DNA of 64,000 bases from Bifidobacterium vespertilionis (GCF_008698145.1 NZ_RZNZ01000016.1:1-64000); one strand, 5' to 3'. Positions 34,445-44,745 are shown, counted from the first letter of the stretch. The notes: generated by a model from the sequence alone, not told the origin. A program made the numbers and translations.

Positions 34445-36541
34445 ATGAGCACTTCGCCATCCCACGCCACCCTGCGCAATTTCGAGACGCTGTTCGACTC
34501 CGCGCCTCGGATACTCAACCGCGCGATGGACTACTGGGCGAGCGGACGTGTGACGGGCTGCGAGCTGGCGGTGGGTTCCGGCCCGCAGCCTGCACTCTAC
34601 CGCGCGACCGTCCGGGGAAGCGGGGATGCCGCATACACGGTCGTCATCCAGCTTGCGCCCGCCCAAGATGGGGAAGGCAGGGACGGCGGCGATCCAACGA
34701 TCGAGACCGCCTCGTGCGACTGCCCGTACACGGCGACGCCGTACTGCAAGCACATCGGGGCGGTGCTCTGCGAGCTGCGCGAGCGGATCTGCGGCGGCAT
34801 GCCGGACGATGATGGCCGCGGCCACAGGACGCCCCGGAAAACCGCGACGATCCCCCATTATGTGCTCGAACCCGTCATGAACCGCATCGAGCAGGAGGTG
34901 CAGGAGTCGGACGGACGGCATGTGCTGTTCTTCTGGTCGGTCAACTGCGTCGACTACGCCGAACATCTGCGCCTCCTCGCCCCGCAATCCGAAGCGCCGC
35001 TCATCCCGGCGCCCGAGGCCGGCCGCATGATCCTTGGCCCGATGGAGGAATACCGTCGGCTGCACGGCGGCGATGACGGGGATCCGGACGATCCGGGCGC
35101 GCCCGGCCACGGCCTTCCGGGCGCGATGCCGTTCAATCCGCTGCATGGCTCCAACCCGTTCGATCAGGCGCTTTCCGGCCTAGACGCGGTGGTGAGGAAT
35201 GCGCTGCACTCCACGGATTACGCGAACGCCTGCCTCAATCTGGCCGTGGCCATCCAGGCGCTGGCCGCGTTCACGAACGCCACGCGCGACGATCTGCACA
35301 TCCTGTCCAACGCGAACGACGTGCTGGTCAGCCAGATCCGCTGCTACATGGAGAATGTCGCCTCCGACGCCGACTCCCCCACCGCCAGCATGGCCCTGGA
35401 CCGCATCGTCGAGGCCGCGTACAGCCCGGACATCCAGTTCTACGATCCGATGAACGCGGCCATGCTACTGGGATCGGCCCTCGCCTTCGCCCGCCATGAC
35501 GACAAGACGATGTGGGCGTACGACGTGATCGACACGGCGCTCGAGCGCTTCTCCCCCGCGCACGACGGCGAACTGCCGTTGGCGACGCTGTCCGTTTCCA
35601 GGCACATCCTGCGGCATTACCTGCTCATGGTGGCCTACGATCTGCGCACGCTTGCGGACGATCGCGAGGGCCGAGAGGCGTTGTTCCGCGATTACCCGTC
35701 GTTCGCGCCGCTGGCTCTGGTCCACGTGATCGAGCTCATACGCGCCGGACGGTTCCGGCAGGCGATGCAGGCAGCACGATCGTTCCTGACCGCGGCCAGT
35801 TCCCTGGACGGGTCGAATGAGATCGGACAGGGCGGGCTGCTGGACGGACTGCTGCCGCATGGCTGGCACACGATCATGGAATGCTGCGCAGAGGGGATGG
35901 ACGATGCGGACGCGCTCGCTTCGCTGTACCGGCGCTACATCGTCCACGCGAATGATCAGGCGGATGTGGCGTACGTGGACCGGCTGCGCCGGCTGCTGCG
36001 CATCACGGCCAATGCGGACGACGAGGAATGGCATGCGCAGGCGCTGATGCTGGCACGCGACTGCGCGCGCAACATCGCGTGGCGCATCAAGCACCAGCCG
36101 GAGATGGTGGAGAATGACGACGGCAGCGACGGGCGCCACAGTTCCTGGCGCAATCCGGCGTATGAAAGGCTGATCGTTGACGAGAGGCTGTCCGACGATG
36201 CGCTCACCTACTGCACGACGGTGGACTATCCCCCGTTGCCCCTGCTCAAGACCATGGCCATCGCGCATCCCGATCGAGCGCGCGATGTGATCTACGCCGC
36301 CATGCCGCCGGGCGCGCTGCCGAGCGACCTGACCGGCACCTTCGTTCACGGTTCCGGCTCCGTCTCCCGCGACGATTTGGGCCTCGACGCCCGCCGGCCC
36401 GTCTACCGGCAGATCGCCAAGCAGCTCAAGCGACTGGCCACGGTCTTCGGCGAGGACGAAGCCCGCGAACTCGCGCACATCGTGGTGGCCCGCTATCCGA
36501 ACCGCCGCGCGCTGGCCGAGGAACTGGGATTCATGTTGTAG
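34445..36541 (+). CDS. SWIM zinc-finger protein of unknown function
   Basis: 698 aa. The SWIM motif CxCx7CxH is complete (C91, C93, C101, H103 in CDCPYTATPYCKH). SWIM domains bind DNA or protein partners. The remaining 580 residues are largely helical with repeated Leu/Ala/Tyr patterns and look like an uncharacterised helical-repeat region; no helicase motifs are present, unlike SWIM-helicase fusions. It begins 33 bases after purC and may share its transcript. The role is unknown. Confidence 0.8.
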   Translation: MSTSPSHATLRNFETLFDSAPRILNRAMDYWASGRVTGCELAVGSGPQPALYRATVRGSGDAAYTVVIQLAPAQDGEGRDGGDPTIETASCDCPYTATPYCKHIGAVLCELRERICGGMPDDDGRGHRTPRKTATIPHYVLEPVMNRIEQEVQESDGRHVLFFWSVNCVDYAEHLRLLAPQSEAPLIPAPEAGRMILGPMEEYRRLHGGDDGDPDDPGAPGHGLPGAMPFNPLHGSNPFDQALSGLDAVVRNALHSTDYANACLNLAVAIQALAAFTNATRDDLHILSNANDVLVSQIRCYMENVASDADSPTASMALDRIVEAAYSPDIQFYDPMNAAMLLGSALAFARHDDKTMWAYDVIDTALERFSPAHDGELPLATLSVSRHILRHYLLMVAYDLRTLADDREGREALFRDYPSFAPLALVHVIELIRAGRFRQAMQAARSFLTAASSLDGSNEIGQGGLLDGLLPHGWHTIMECCAEGMDDADALASLYRRYIVHANDQADVAYVDRLRRLLRITANADDEEWHAQALMLARDCARNIAWRIKHQPEMVENDDGSDGRHSSWRNPAYERLIVDERLSDDALTYCTTVDYPPLPLLKTMAIAHPDRARDVIYAAMPPGALPSDLTGTFVHGSGSVSRDDLGLDARRPVYRQIAKQLKRLATVFGEDEARELAHIVVARYPNRRALAEELGFML

Positions 36542-36559
36542 AAGGAGACTGTCCTTTGG

Positions 36560-36626
36560 GTCATCCTGAGCGCAGCAGATGGTTGTCATCCTGAGCGAAG
36601 GCGCAGCCGGAGTCGAAGGATCCTTA
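36560..36626. repeat. half copies of the GTCATCCTGAGC repeat
   Basis: Two left arms in tandem (from 36560 and 36585) end at GGATCCTT without the matching right arm. 36542-37098 holds these, a full copy at 36837-36938, a GGACAGTCCGTAGGCAGG fragment of the 15-kb module and two GGGCAGATC motifs, but no gene. Confidence 0.8.
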
Positions 36627-36836
36627 CCCCAACCCATTCACACACCCTCCGATCTGCCTAGTTTGCGCCACCACTGGGGCAACACCAAGGACCGCCGATC
36701 TCCCGCGACCGGTCCACGGCACCGTCATCCTGAGCACTGAGATGTGAAGTGGAACGTCCAGTGGACAGTCCGTAGGCAGGTCAAGCCGCCGCCGGGCCAA
36801 ACTGGGCAGATCATGTGCGGGACGGATGGTCGCTTC

Positions 36837-36938
36837 GTCATCCTGAGCGGAGCGAAGGATCCTTCGCCATTACGCACCGATCATGGGTGCAGAAATGTTA
36901 AGGATCCTTCGACTCCGCTACGCTCCGCTCAGGATGAC
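36837..36938. repeat. GTCATCCTGAGC/GGATCCTT hairpin repeat
   Basis: A full copy of the dispersed inverted repeat with a loop of about 38 bases, which itself contains the small inverted pair GCACC/GGTGC. Confidence 0.85.
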
Positions 36939-37098
36939 GAGAGAGGTCTACCGGCGCTCAGAATAACAAAGGCCGCGTATCTCAATGCCCCACAATGCCC
37001 CATAACACAAACGCCCCGGCATCACTACCGAGGCGTCCAGTCATTCATGAGCGAGCGAACGGTCCCGCCGCATCACACAGCCGCATCACACCGCTATG

Positions 37099-37578
37099 TC
37101 ACACCGCGGTGCCGTTGGCGTCCACGTTGGGGTTCTCCCGCGTCGACTTGGCAGCGACGAAGAACAGGCTGAGCACGCCGATCGCGAAGACGATCGACAC
37201 GGTCAGGGTGGCCCAGATGGGGGCGCCGTTGGGCAGCCACATGATCACGAAGAAGCCGATGACGGACAGGGCGATGAGCACCCAGCTGACGATGCGGAAC
37301 CAGCCGCGGGCGTTGGACGGGGCGGACAGGCCCTTGGACGGGTTGCGGTAGTCCGGGTTGGTGTTGTACGTGATCTCCTCGTCCACGTCCGTGGTCTTGG
37401 CGGTCGGCTTCCACGGGCCCTCGGTATCGGTGCCGTCCTGCAGGCGCTGGGACTTGGCCTGCAGCGCATACTCATCGACCATTCCGGCGCGCTGGCGGCC
37501 TCGGGTCTGGTCATACTGCTGCGGGATGCCGCGGCGCTCCCTCTTGGCGGCGGCGCGACGCTCTGCACGATTGGGCAT
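37099..37578 (-). CDS. small membrane protein, two transmembrane segments
   Basis: 159 aa. A very basic N-terminus (MPNRAERRAAAKRERRG) and polar region to residue 90 are followed by hydrophobic segments at about 93-114 and 121-142 and a short polar tail. No catalytic motif is seen and I do not recognise a named family. It lies downstream of gltD but is separated by a 13-bp stem-loop. Confidence 0.75.
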   Translation of the reverse strand: MPNRAERRAAAKRERRGIPQQYDQTRGRQRAGMVDEYALQAKSQRLQDGTDTEGPWKPTAKTTDVDEEITYNTNPDYRNPSKGLSAPSNARGWFRIVSWVLIALSVIGFFVIMWLPNGAPIWATLTVSIVFAIGVLSLFFVAAKSTRENPNVDANGTAV

Positions 37579-37631
37579 GGAACACAACTCCTTCAATAGT
37601 TTTCGGGCATGCGAAAACGCCCGGAATGATT

Positions 37632-37662
37632 CGGTCCTGCGGTACAGGATACCGCAGGACCG
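37632..37662. terminator. perfect 13-bp stem-loop after gltBD
   Basis: CGGTCCTGCGGTA pairs exactly with TACCGCAGGACCG around a 5-base loop, about 100 bases beyond the gltD stop codon. No long T-run follows on the minus strand; it is still the likeliest end of the gltBD transcript. The sequence beyond it (about 37705-37740) repeats ACCGAA several times. Confidence 0.55.
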
Positions 37663-37762
37663 CAATGGTTGGCCACCGACGGACCGCCAATCGGGCCGCC
37701 GGTGGCCGGCAACCGAACCGAAACCGAACCGAAACCGGCCGGAGCCAGCCAACCCCGTAGGA

Positions 37763-39295
37763 TCAGCGCGGCAGCATCATCGGCCGCTGGGAAGCGGTGA
37801 TGGGCGCCGGCAGCTCGGTGGAGCCGGTGAGGTACTTGTCCACGGCGGCCGCGCAGGAACGGCCCTCGGAGATGGCCCACACCACGAGGCTCTGGCCGCG
37901 TCCGGCGTCACCGCAGGCGAACACGCCGTCCTGGGAGGTGGCGAAGCCGTCGTTGCGGGCCACGTTGCCGCGCCCGTCGAGCTCGACGGGCAGCTGGTCG
38001 ACCAGCGTGGTGGTGTCCGGGTGCAGGAAGCCCACGGAGATGAGGACCAGATCGGCGGGCAGCACGCGCTCGGTGCCGGGCTGGCGGGTGAACGGGCCGT
38101 TCTCGCCGGGGGCGACGTTGACGACCTTCAGACCGGTCACATGGCCGTTCTCGTCCGCCACGAAGCCCTCGGACGCGGTGGAGTTCTCCACGTGCACGCG
38201 GGCCTGCTCCTCCTCGGAGCCGACGAAGTTGACCGAATCGGTGCTGTACACGTAGGTGCCACCCTCCTCCATGGAGGAGGTCTTCTGGTACAGGCGCGCG
38301 AAGGTGGGCCACGGGGCGTTGTCCGGACGGGAGCTGGGCTCCTTGGGCATGATCTGCAGGACCGTGACGTCCTTGGCGCCCTGGCGGATGGCGGTGCCGA
38401 GGCAGTCGGAGCCGGTGTCGCCGCCGCCGATCACGATCACGTGCTTGTCCTTGGCGGTGATGTCGTGCACGGGCTTGACGCCGTAGACGCGGCGGGTGGC
38501 GTCCGGCAGGTACTCCATGGCGAAGTGGATGCCGTCGAGCTCGCGGCCGGGGATCTTCATGTCGCGCGGCACGGTGGAGCCGATGGCCACCACGACGGCG
38601 TCGTAGCGGGAGCGCAGATCATCCCACGAAATGTCCTTGCCGATCTCCACGCCGGTGCGGAAGCGGGTGCCCTCGGCCTCCATCTGCTTGACACGGCGGT
38701 CGAGCAGTCGCTTGTCCAGCTTGAAGTTCGGGATGCCGTAGCGCATCAGGCCGCCGATGGCGTCGTCGCGCTCGTAGACGACCACGGTGTGGCCGGCGCG
38801 CGTGAGCTGCTGGGCGCAGGCCAGGCCCGCGGGGCCGGAGCCGACGACCGCGACGGTCTGGTCTGTCAGGCGCTGCGGCGGCAGGGGCTTGACGTAGTCC
38901 AGTCCCCACGCCTGGTCGATGATGGTGACCTCGTCGTTCTTGATCATGGTGGGCGGCTGGTGGATGCCCAGCACGCACGCCTGCTCGCACAGGGCCGGGC
39001 AGATGCGCCCGGTGACCTCCGGGAAGTTGTTGGTGGTGGACAGGCGGTTGTACGCGTCCTCCCACTTCTCCTGACGCACGAGATCGTTGAACTCGGGGAT
39101 GATGTTGCCCAGCGGGCAGCCGGACATGCAGAACGGGGTGCCGCAGTCCATGCAGCGGGCCGCCTGCTCGGTGGTCCAAGGCTGCAGGCCGGATTCGGCG
39201 TGGACGTCGAGCCAGTCCTTGATGCGCTCGGCGACAGGACGCTCGGCCAGCTCGCGACGGGTGCGGACCTTCAGGAATCCTCTGGGATCTCCCAT
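37763..39295 (-). CDS. gltD: glutamate synthase small subunit
   Basis: 510 aa. It passes electrons from NADPH to the large subunit. The N-terminal iron-sulfur Cys motifs CMDCGTPFCMSGCPLGN (near 48-64) and CPALCEQAC are present, followed by an FAD-binding GSGPAGLACAQ (near 152) and NADPH-binding VIGGGDTGSD (near 280). The start at 39295 is one base from the gltB stop codon, so the two are coupled. Confidence 0.96.
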   Translation of the reverse strand: MGDPRGFLKVRTRRELAERPVAERIKDWLDVHAESGLQPWTTEQAARCMDCGTPFCMSGCPLGNIIPEFNDLVRQEKWEDAYNRLSTTNNFPEVTGRICPALCEQACVLGIHQPPTMIKNDEVTIIDQAWGLDYVKPLPPQRLTDQTVAVVGSGPAGLACAQQLTRAGHTVVVYERDDAIGGLMRYGIPNFKLDKRLLDRRVKQMEAEGTRFRTGVEIGKDISWDDLRSRYDAVVVAIGSTVPRDMKIPGRELDGIHFAMEYLPDATRRVYGVKPVHDITAKDKHVIVIGGGDTGSDCLGTAIRQGAKDVTVLQIMPKEPSSRPDNAPWPTFARLYQKTSSMEEGGTYVYSTDSVNFVGSEEEQARVHVENSTASEGFVADENGHVTGLKVVNVAPGENGPFTRQPGTERVLPADLVLISVGFLHPDTTTLVDQLPVELDGRGNVARNDGFATSQDGVFACGDAGRGQSLVVWAISEGRSCAAAVDKYLTGSTELPAPITASQRPMMLPR

Positions 39296-39296
39296 G

Positions 39297-42200
39297 TCAG
39301 TGGGCTCCTTCCATGACGTGTTCGTAAGTCTTCTCCCACACGCCGGGCGCGGAGAAGTCGAGGTGGTTGGCTTCGGCGTCGGCCAGCGCCTCGAGCATGG
39401 CGACGTAGTGTGCGGGCACCACATGCGTGATGCGCTTGGCGGTCTCGGGCCAGTTGTCCAACAGGGACTGGGCGAAAGCGGATTCGGTCTCCTCCGCGTG
39501 CTTCTTGACGAGCTCGTGGACCAGTTCTTCCTCCTTGCCTTCGAGCGGCTGGAAGAGCAGGGATCCATTGTGCGCGGCCTCCGGATTGACCTGATTCATG
39601 TCCAGATCGAGCACGTAGGCATTGCCGCCGGAGAAGCCCGCGCCGAAGTTGCGTCCGGTGGGACCGAGCACCACGACGGTGCCGCCGGTCATGTACTCGC
39701 AGCCGTGGTCGCCCACGCCCTCCACCACGAAGGTGGCGCCGGAGTTGCGCACGCCGAAGCGCTCGCCCGCCCGGCCGGCGATGAACAGCTCGCCGGAGGT
39801 GGCGCCGAAACCGGTCACGTTGCCGGCGATCACGTTGGTGTGCGGGTCGAAGTGGACGCCCTCCTCCGCGCGGACGATGAGCCGTCCGCCGGACAGGCCC
39901 TTGCCGGCGTAGTCGTTGACCTCGCCGTAAACGCGCAGGGTCTCGCCGCGCGGGATGAACGCGCCGATCGACTGGCCTCCGGAACCGTGCAGGGTCATGT
40001 CGATCGTGTCGTCCGGCAGGCCCTCGGCGCCGTAGCGGCGGGTGATCTCGTAGCCCACCATCGTGCCCAGCGTGCGGTTGACGTTGCGGATCGGCACCTC
40101 GATGCGCACGGGCTCCTTGTGGTCGAGCGCGGGCTCGGCCAGACGGATCAGCTCGTTGTCCAGAGCCTTCTCCAGCTCATGGTCCTGCGGCTCCGTGTTG
40201 TGCAGGATGGTGCCGGGAACCGGACCGGGCTGCATGAGCACGTTCGTCAGATCCACGCCGTCGGCCTTCCAGCGCTTGATCGCCTCGTTCTGGTCCAGGC
40301 ACTCCACGTGGCCCACGGCCTCCTCGAGCGTCTTGAAGCCCAGCTCGGCGAGGATCTCGCGCACTTCCTCGGCGATGTACATGAAGAAGTTGATCACATG
40401 CTCGGGCTTGCCCTTGAACCGGGCGCGCAGCTCCGGGTCCTGGGTGGCGATGCCCTGCGGGCATGTGTTCTTCTGGCAGGCGCGCATCATGACGCAGCCC
40501 TCGACGATCAGCGCGGCGGTGGCGAAGCCGAATTCCTCGGCGCCCAGCAGCGCGGCGATGACCACATCGCGGCCGGTCTTGAGCTCGCCGTCGCACTGCA
40601 CGACGATGCGGGAGCGCAGGCCGTTGAGGATCAGCGTCTGCTGCGTCTCCGCCAGACCGATCTCCCACGGGGTGCCCGCATGGCGGATCGCGTTGAGCGG
40701 GGCCGCGCCGGTGCCGCCGTCGTAGCCGGAGATCAGCACCACGTCGGCATGGCACTTGGCCACGCCGGCGGCGATGGTGCCGACGCCGAACTCGGAGACG
40801 AGCTTGACGTGGATGCGCGCCTTCGGGTTCGCCATCTTCGCGTCGTTGATCAGCTGCTTCAGATCCTCGATGGAGTAGATGTCGTGGTGCGGCGGCGGGG
40901 AGATGAGCTCCACGCCCGGGGTGGCGTGGCGGACCTTGGCGATCCACGGCGGGACCTTCGCGCCGGGCAGGTGGCCGCCCTCGCCGGGCTTGGCGCCCTG
41001 GGCGAGCTTGATCTGCAGGTCGGTGGCGTGCACCAGATAGTCGGACGTGACGCCGAAGCGGGCGGACGCGATCTGCTTGATGCGGCTGTAGCGCAGCGGA
41101 TCGGTGATGCGGTCGTCGGACTCGCCGCCCTCGCCGGAGTTGGAGCGCGCGTTGAGCGTGTTCATGGCGATGGCGAGCGTCTCGTGGGCCTCCTGCGAGA
41201 TGGAGCCGTAGCTCATCGCGCCGGTGGAGAAGCGCTTGACGATCTCGCTGGCCGGCTCGACCTCGGAGATGTCGATCGGCTTGCGGTCGTGCTTGAACTT
41301 CATCAGGCCGCGCAGGGTCATGATGCGGTTCGAGGTGTCGTTGATGTGGTGCGTGTACTTCTTGAACATCTGGTAGTCGCCGCGCTGGGTCGACTGCTGG
41401 AGCAGGAAGATGGCCTCCGGATCGTTGAGGTGATCCTCGCCGGTGCGGCGCCACTTGTATTCGCCGCCGGTCTCGAGGTTCATGTGCGGGGTGGCGGTCC
41501 ACTGGTTCGGGTAGGCCACGCGGTGGCGGATGGCCACCTCCTCCGCGAGCTCGTCCAGACCGACGCCGCCCACCTGGGAGACCGTGCCGGTGAAGTACTT
41601 GTCCACGATCTCCTTGCTCAGGCCCACGGCCTCGAACAGCTGGGCGCCGCGGTAGCTCATGATCGTGGAGACGCCCATCTTGGACATGATCTTGAGCACG
41701 CCGATGGACAGGGCCTTGGTGAGGTTCCTCACGGCGGTGGGCGCGTCCACTTTGAGGTATCCGGTGCGGGCCAGATCCTCCACGGACTCGAACGCCAGGT
41801 ACGGGTTCACGCAGGCGGCGCCGTAGGCGATCAGCAGCGCCACATGGTGGATCTCGCGCACATCGCCGGCCTCCACGGCCATGGAGATCTGCGTGCGGGT
41901 GTGGCGGCGCAGCAGGTGGTGCTGGACCGCGCTGGTGAGCAGCAGGGACGGGATGGGTCCCCACGTGTGGTTGGAGTCGCGGTCGGACAGCACGATGAAG
42001 TTGCTGCCACCCTCGATGGCCTCGTCGATTTCGGCGAAGATCTCCTCAAGGCGCTCCTCAAGCGCCTTGCCGCCGCCGGCGACCTGATACAGGCCCCTGA
42101 CGACGAACGGCTTGTAGTAGCCGCCGAGCACCTTGGCCTTGTCCAGGCGCTTGAGCTGGGCCATCTCGTCGGAGTTGATGACGGGCAGCGGGATGAGGAT

Positions 42201-43868
42201 CTTCTTGGCGTGCAGCTCGGTGTCCTCCAGCAGGTTCGGCTCGGGGCCGATCGCTGATTCGAGGGAGGTGACGATCTCCTCGCGCTCCCAATCCAGCGGC
42301 GGGTTGGTGACCTGCGCGAACTTCTGGTGGAAGTAGTCGAAGAGCATGCGGCTGCGCTTGGAGAGCACGGGCAGCGGGTTGTCGTTGCCCATGGAGCCCA
42401 GCGGCTCCTTGCCGGTGTTGGCCATGGGGGTGAGCAGGAGCTTCAGGTCCTCCTCGGTGTAGCCGAACGCGCGCTGGCGGCGCTGCACGGACTGGCCGGA
42501 GTGGCTCACGTGCTCGCGCTGAGGCAGATCGGACAGCTCCACGGAGTTACCCTCCACCCACTGACGGTAGGGATGCTGGGAGGCGAGGGACTTCTTGATC
42601 TCCTCGTCCGGGATCATGCGGCCCTCGTTGGTGTCCACAAGGAACATTTTGCCGGGCTCGAGGCGGCCCTTGGCCACGACCTTGGACTGCGGGATCTTGG
42701 GCAGCACGCCGGCCTCGGAGGCGAGGACCAGATAGCCGTCGGAGTCGAGCTGCCAGCGGCCGGGGCGGAAACCGTTGCGGTCGAGCAGCGCGCCCACCTG
42801 GGTGCCGTCGGTGAAGATGATGTCCGCCGGGCCGTCCCACGGCTCGATCAGCGTGTTGTTGTACTCGTAGAAGGCCCTGACGTCCGGGTCGAGCGCGTCG
42901 TTCTTCTCCCATGCCGGCGGCAGCATCATGCTGATCGCGTGCGGCAGGGAGCGGCCGGCCAGGTGCAGCAGCTCAAGGCACTCGTCGAAGGTGCCGGAAT
43001 CCGAATATCCCGGCGTGGTGATGGGCAGCAGCTCCTTGAACTCGCCGAGCAGCTTGGAGCTCAGGCGGCCCTCACGGGCGGACAGCCAGTTGCGGTTGCC
43101 CTGAATGGTGTTGATCTCGCCGTTGTGGGCGAGCAGGCGGAACGGCTGGGCCAGCGGCCAGCTGGGGAACGTGTTGGTGGAGAAGCGGGAGTGCACGATC
43201 GCGATGCGCGCCTTCATGCGCTTGTCCGAAAGGTCCTTGAAGAAGGGCGTGAGCTGCATGGTGGTGAGCATGCCCTTGTAGGTGATGGTGCGCGCGGACA
43301 GGGAGGCGAAGTAGACGCCCACCTCATGCTCCACGCGCTTGCGGATGCGGAAGGTCTTGCGATCCAGATCGATGCCGGCCAGTTCGCCGTCCGGGTCCGC
43401 CACGACCAGCGTCTTGAAGCTCGGCATGGTGGCGAGGGCCTGCAGGCCCAGACCGTCCGGGTTCGTGGGCACGACGCGCCAAGCGAGCACCTCGAGGCCC
43501 TCCTCGCGCACGATGCGCGCGATGGCCTGCTCCTGCTGACCGGACGTGGCGATGTCGCGGTCCAGGAACGCGATGCCGGCCGCGTAATGACCGGCCTCGG
43601 GCAGGTCCGCATCCACCGTGGCGCGCATGAACTCGTCGGGCATGCTCATCAGGATGCCCGCGCCGTCGCCGGTGTTCTCCTCGGCGCCCACCGCACCACG
43701 GTGGTTCAGATTAACGAGCACCTCGATGGCGTCGTCGACGATCTTGCGCTCGGGGCGCTTGTTGAGGGTAGTGACCATACCGACGCCGCATGCGTCGTGC
43801 TCGCTGTTCGGGTCGTACAGCCCTTGGGAATTATGGATCGTGAGATCTAGCGGAGCGTGGAAAGTCAC
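39297..43868 (-). CDS. gltB: glutamate synthase large subunit
   Basis: 1523 aa. It makes two glutamates from glutamine and 2-oxoglutarate. The class II amidotransferase nucleophile is the Cys in EHDACGVGMV near residue 27, exposed after removal of a short propeptide. The FMN/synthase domain includes the 3Fe-4S motif CQKNTCPQGIATQ. The C-terminal glycine-rich beta-helix has GGTVVVLGPTGRNFGAGFSG. I chose GTG at 43868 because GAAGG lies eight bases upstream; 43907 (ATG) is also possible. Confidence 0.95.
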   Translation of the reverse strand: MTFHAPLDLTIHNSQGLYDPNSEHDACGVGMVTTLNKRPERKIVDDAIEVLVNLNHRGAVGAEENTGDGAGILMSMPDEFMRATVDADLPEAGHYAAGIAFLDRDIATSGQQEQAIARIVREEGLEVLAWRVVPTNPDGLGLQALATMPSFKTLVVADPDGELAGIDLDRKTFRIRKRVEHEVGVYFASLSARTITYKGMLTTMQLTPFFKDLSDKRMKARIAIVHSRFSTNTFPSWPLAQPFRLLAHNGEINTIQGNRNWLSAREGRLSSKLLGEFKELLPITTPGYSDSGTFDECLELLHLAGRSLPHAISMMLPPAWEKNDALDPDVRAFYEYNNTLIEPWDGPADIIFTDGTQVGALLDRNGFRPGRWQLDSDGYLVLASEAGVLPKIPQSKVVAKGRLEPGKMFLVDTNEGRMIPDEEIKKSLASQHPYRQWVEGNSVELSDLPQREHVSHSGQSVQRRQRAFGYTEEDLKLLLTPMANTGKEPLGSMGNDNPLPVLSKRSRMLFDYFHQKFAQVTNPPLDWEREEIVTSLESAIGPEPNLLEDTELHAKKILIPLPVINSDEMAQLKRLDKAKVLGGYYKPFVVRGLYQVAGGGKALEERLEEIFAEIDEAIEGGSNFIVLSDRDSNHTWGPIPSLLLTSAVQHHLLRRHTRTQISMAVEAGDVREIHHVALLIAYGAACVNPYLAFESVEDLARTGYLKVDAPTAVRNLTKALSIGVLKIMSKMGVSTIMSYRGAQLFEAVGLSKEIVDKYFTGTVSQVGGVGLDELAEEVAIRHRVAYPNQWTATPHMNLETGGEYKWRRTGEDHLNDPEAIFLLQQSTQRGDYQMFKKYTHHINDTSNRIMTLRGLMKFKHDRKPIDISEVEPASEIVKRFSTGAMSYGSISQEAHETLAIAMNTLNARSNSGEGGESDDRITDPLRYSRIKQIASARFGVTSDYLVHATDLQIKLAQGAKPGEGGHLPGAKVPPWIAKVRHATPGVELISPPPHHDIYSIEDLKQLINDAKMANPKARIHVKLVSEFGVGTIAAGVAKCHADVVLISGYDGGTGAAPLNAIRHAGTPWEIGLAETQQTLILNGLRSRIVVQCDGELKTGRDVVIAALLGAEEFGFATAALIVEGCVMMRACQKNTCPQGIATQDPELRARFKGKPEHVINFFMYIAEEVREILAELGFKTLEEAVGHVECLDQNEAIKRWKADGVDLTNVLMQPGPVPGTILHNTEPQDHELEKALDNELIRLAEPALDHKEPVRIEVPIRNVNRTLGTMVGYEITRRYGAEGLPDDTIDMTLHGSGGQSIGAFIPRGETLRVYGEVNDYAGKGLSGGRLIVRAEEGVHFDPHTNVIAGNVTGFGATSGELFIAGRAGERFGVRNSGATFVVEGVGDHGCEYMTGGTVVVLGPTGRNFGAGFSGGNAYVLDLDMNQVNPEAAHNGSLLFQPLEGKEEELVHELVKKHAEETESAFAQSLLDNWPETAKRITHVVPAHYVAMLEALADAEANHLDFSAPGVWEKTYEHVMEGAH

Positions 43869-44081
43869 CGAAACCACCTTCAACTCTTTTTGGCGGGCTC
43901 TTGACAAACCCGCGGTTCTTTGGATAATGCGCTAGTCAGCGTACAACTCGGGTGTGTCAAACACGTTTCGGCGTCCATATACCGAGTCATCGAAAAAGTC
44001 AATACCCAATTTTCCGCCGATTCGGGACGATGTCCGCCGCATGCCGCTCGATCGCGGTGGAATGCAGCGGAGCCGCCTCTC

Positions 44082-44176
44082 GTCATCCTGAGCGGAGCGC
44101 AGCGGAGTCGAAGGATCCTTAATCCTACACGCACAATCAAAGGGTCCTCGACTCCGCGCTCCGCTCAGGATGAGAC
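44082..44176. repeat. GTCATCCTGAGC/GGATCCTT hairpin repeat overlapping a gene end
   Basis: A full copy of the dispersed inverted repeat. Its right arm supplies the last codons and stop of the TetR-type gene at 44137. Confidence 0.85.
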
Positions 44177-44745
44177 GGCACTTCGCCAAGCAATGCGTGC
44201 ACATAGTCGTGCAGTTCGGGACGCGTGAGGGCGTGGCCGCGCAGATACGCCCAGTCGAGAACGAGCATCAGGGTGTTCGCGTAGTGGTCGGCGACCAGAT
44301 CGAGAGGCAACGAGTGCCGCTCCTTGTCAATGCAGGTGCGCATGAGTTCGCGCGACCGATCCGCGATGAAGGATCGCAGGCTGGCGAACAGCGGACCATC
44401 GGCCGGATTGTGCTTGAGGACATCCCTTAGCTCGTCCGCTTTGCTCTCAAGCAGATCGGACAACATATCCAGTGCGAGGTCCACGCGCCTCTGCGGTTCA
44501 GCCGTCGTCAGATCGGCAGCCTGCACCTGTCCGGACAGAGCGGTCCAACAGTAGCGCAGCAGATCGTCGCGGTCGTCGAAGTAGTTGTAGAACGTGGCCC
44601 GCGGGTAGGAGCTGCGTTCGCATAGTTCGTTGACGCTGATCGACGTGAGCGGTTTGGTGCGCAGCAGGTCCATCATCGCACCGGAGAAAGCATCGAGCGT
44701 ACGCAGTGCGCCGCGGGAGAGTTTCGCATTCAGATCCTTTTTCAT
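44137..44745 (-). CDS. TetR-family transcriptional regulator
   Basis: 202 aa. The helix-turn-helix ISVNELCERSSYPRATFYNYF is at about 43-63; the rest is a helical ligand domain. The final residues (SHPERSAESRTL) are encoded by the dispersed hairpin repeat, so the original C-terminus has been replaced or extended. The gene is divergent from the Old Yellow Enzyme gene, with an inverted repeat (44871-44903) between them, suggesting control of that oxidoreductase and the following SDR gene. Confidence 0.88.
   Translation of the reverse strand: MKKDLNAKLSRGALRTLDAFSGAMMDLLRTKPLTSISVNELCERSSYPRATFYNYFDDRDDLLRYCWTALSGQVQAADLTTAEPQRRVDLALDMLSDLLESKADELRDVLKHNPADGPLFASLRSFIADRSRELMRTCIDKERHSLPLDLVADHYANTLMLVLDWAYLRGHALTRPELHDYVHALLGEVPSHPERSAESRTL

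Noticed and set aside
39087..42257. Thousand-codon open frame opposite gltB
   Set aside because: Low-complexity His/Gly/Val/Leu-rich translation, antisense to a highly conserved enzyme.
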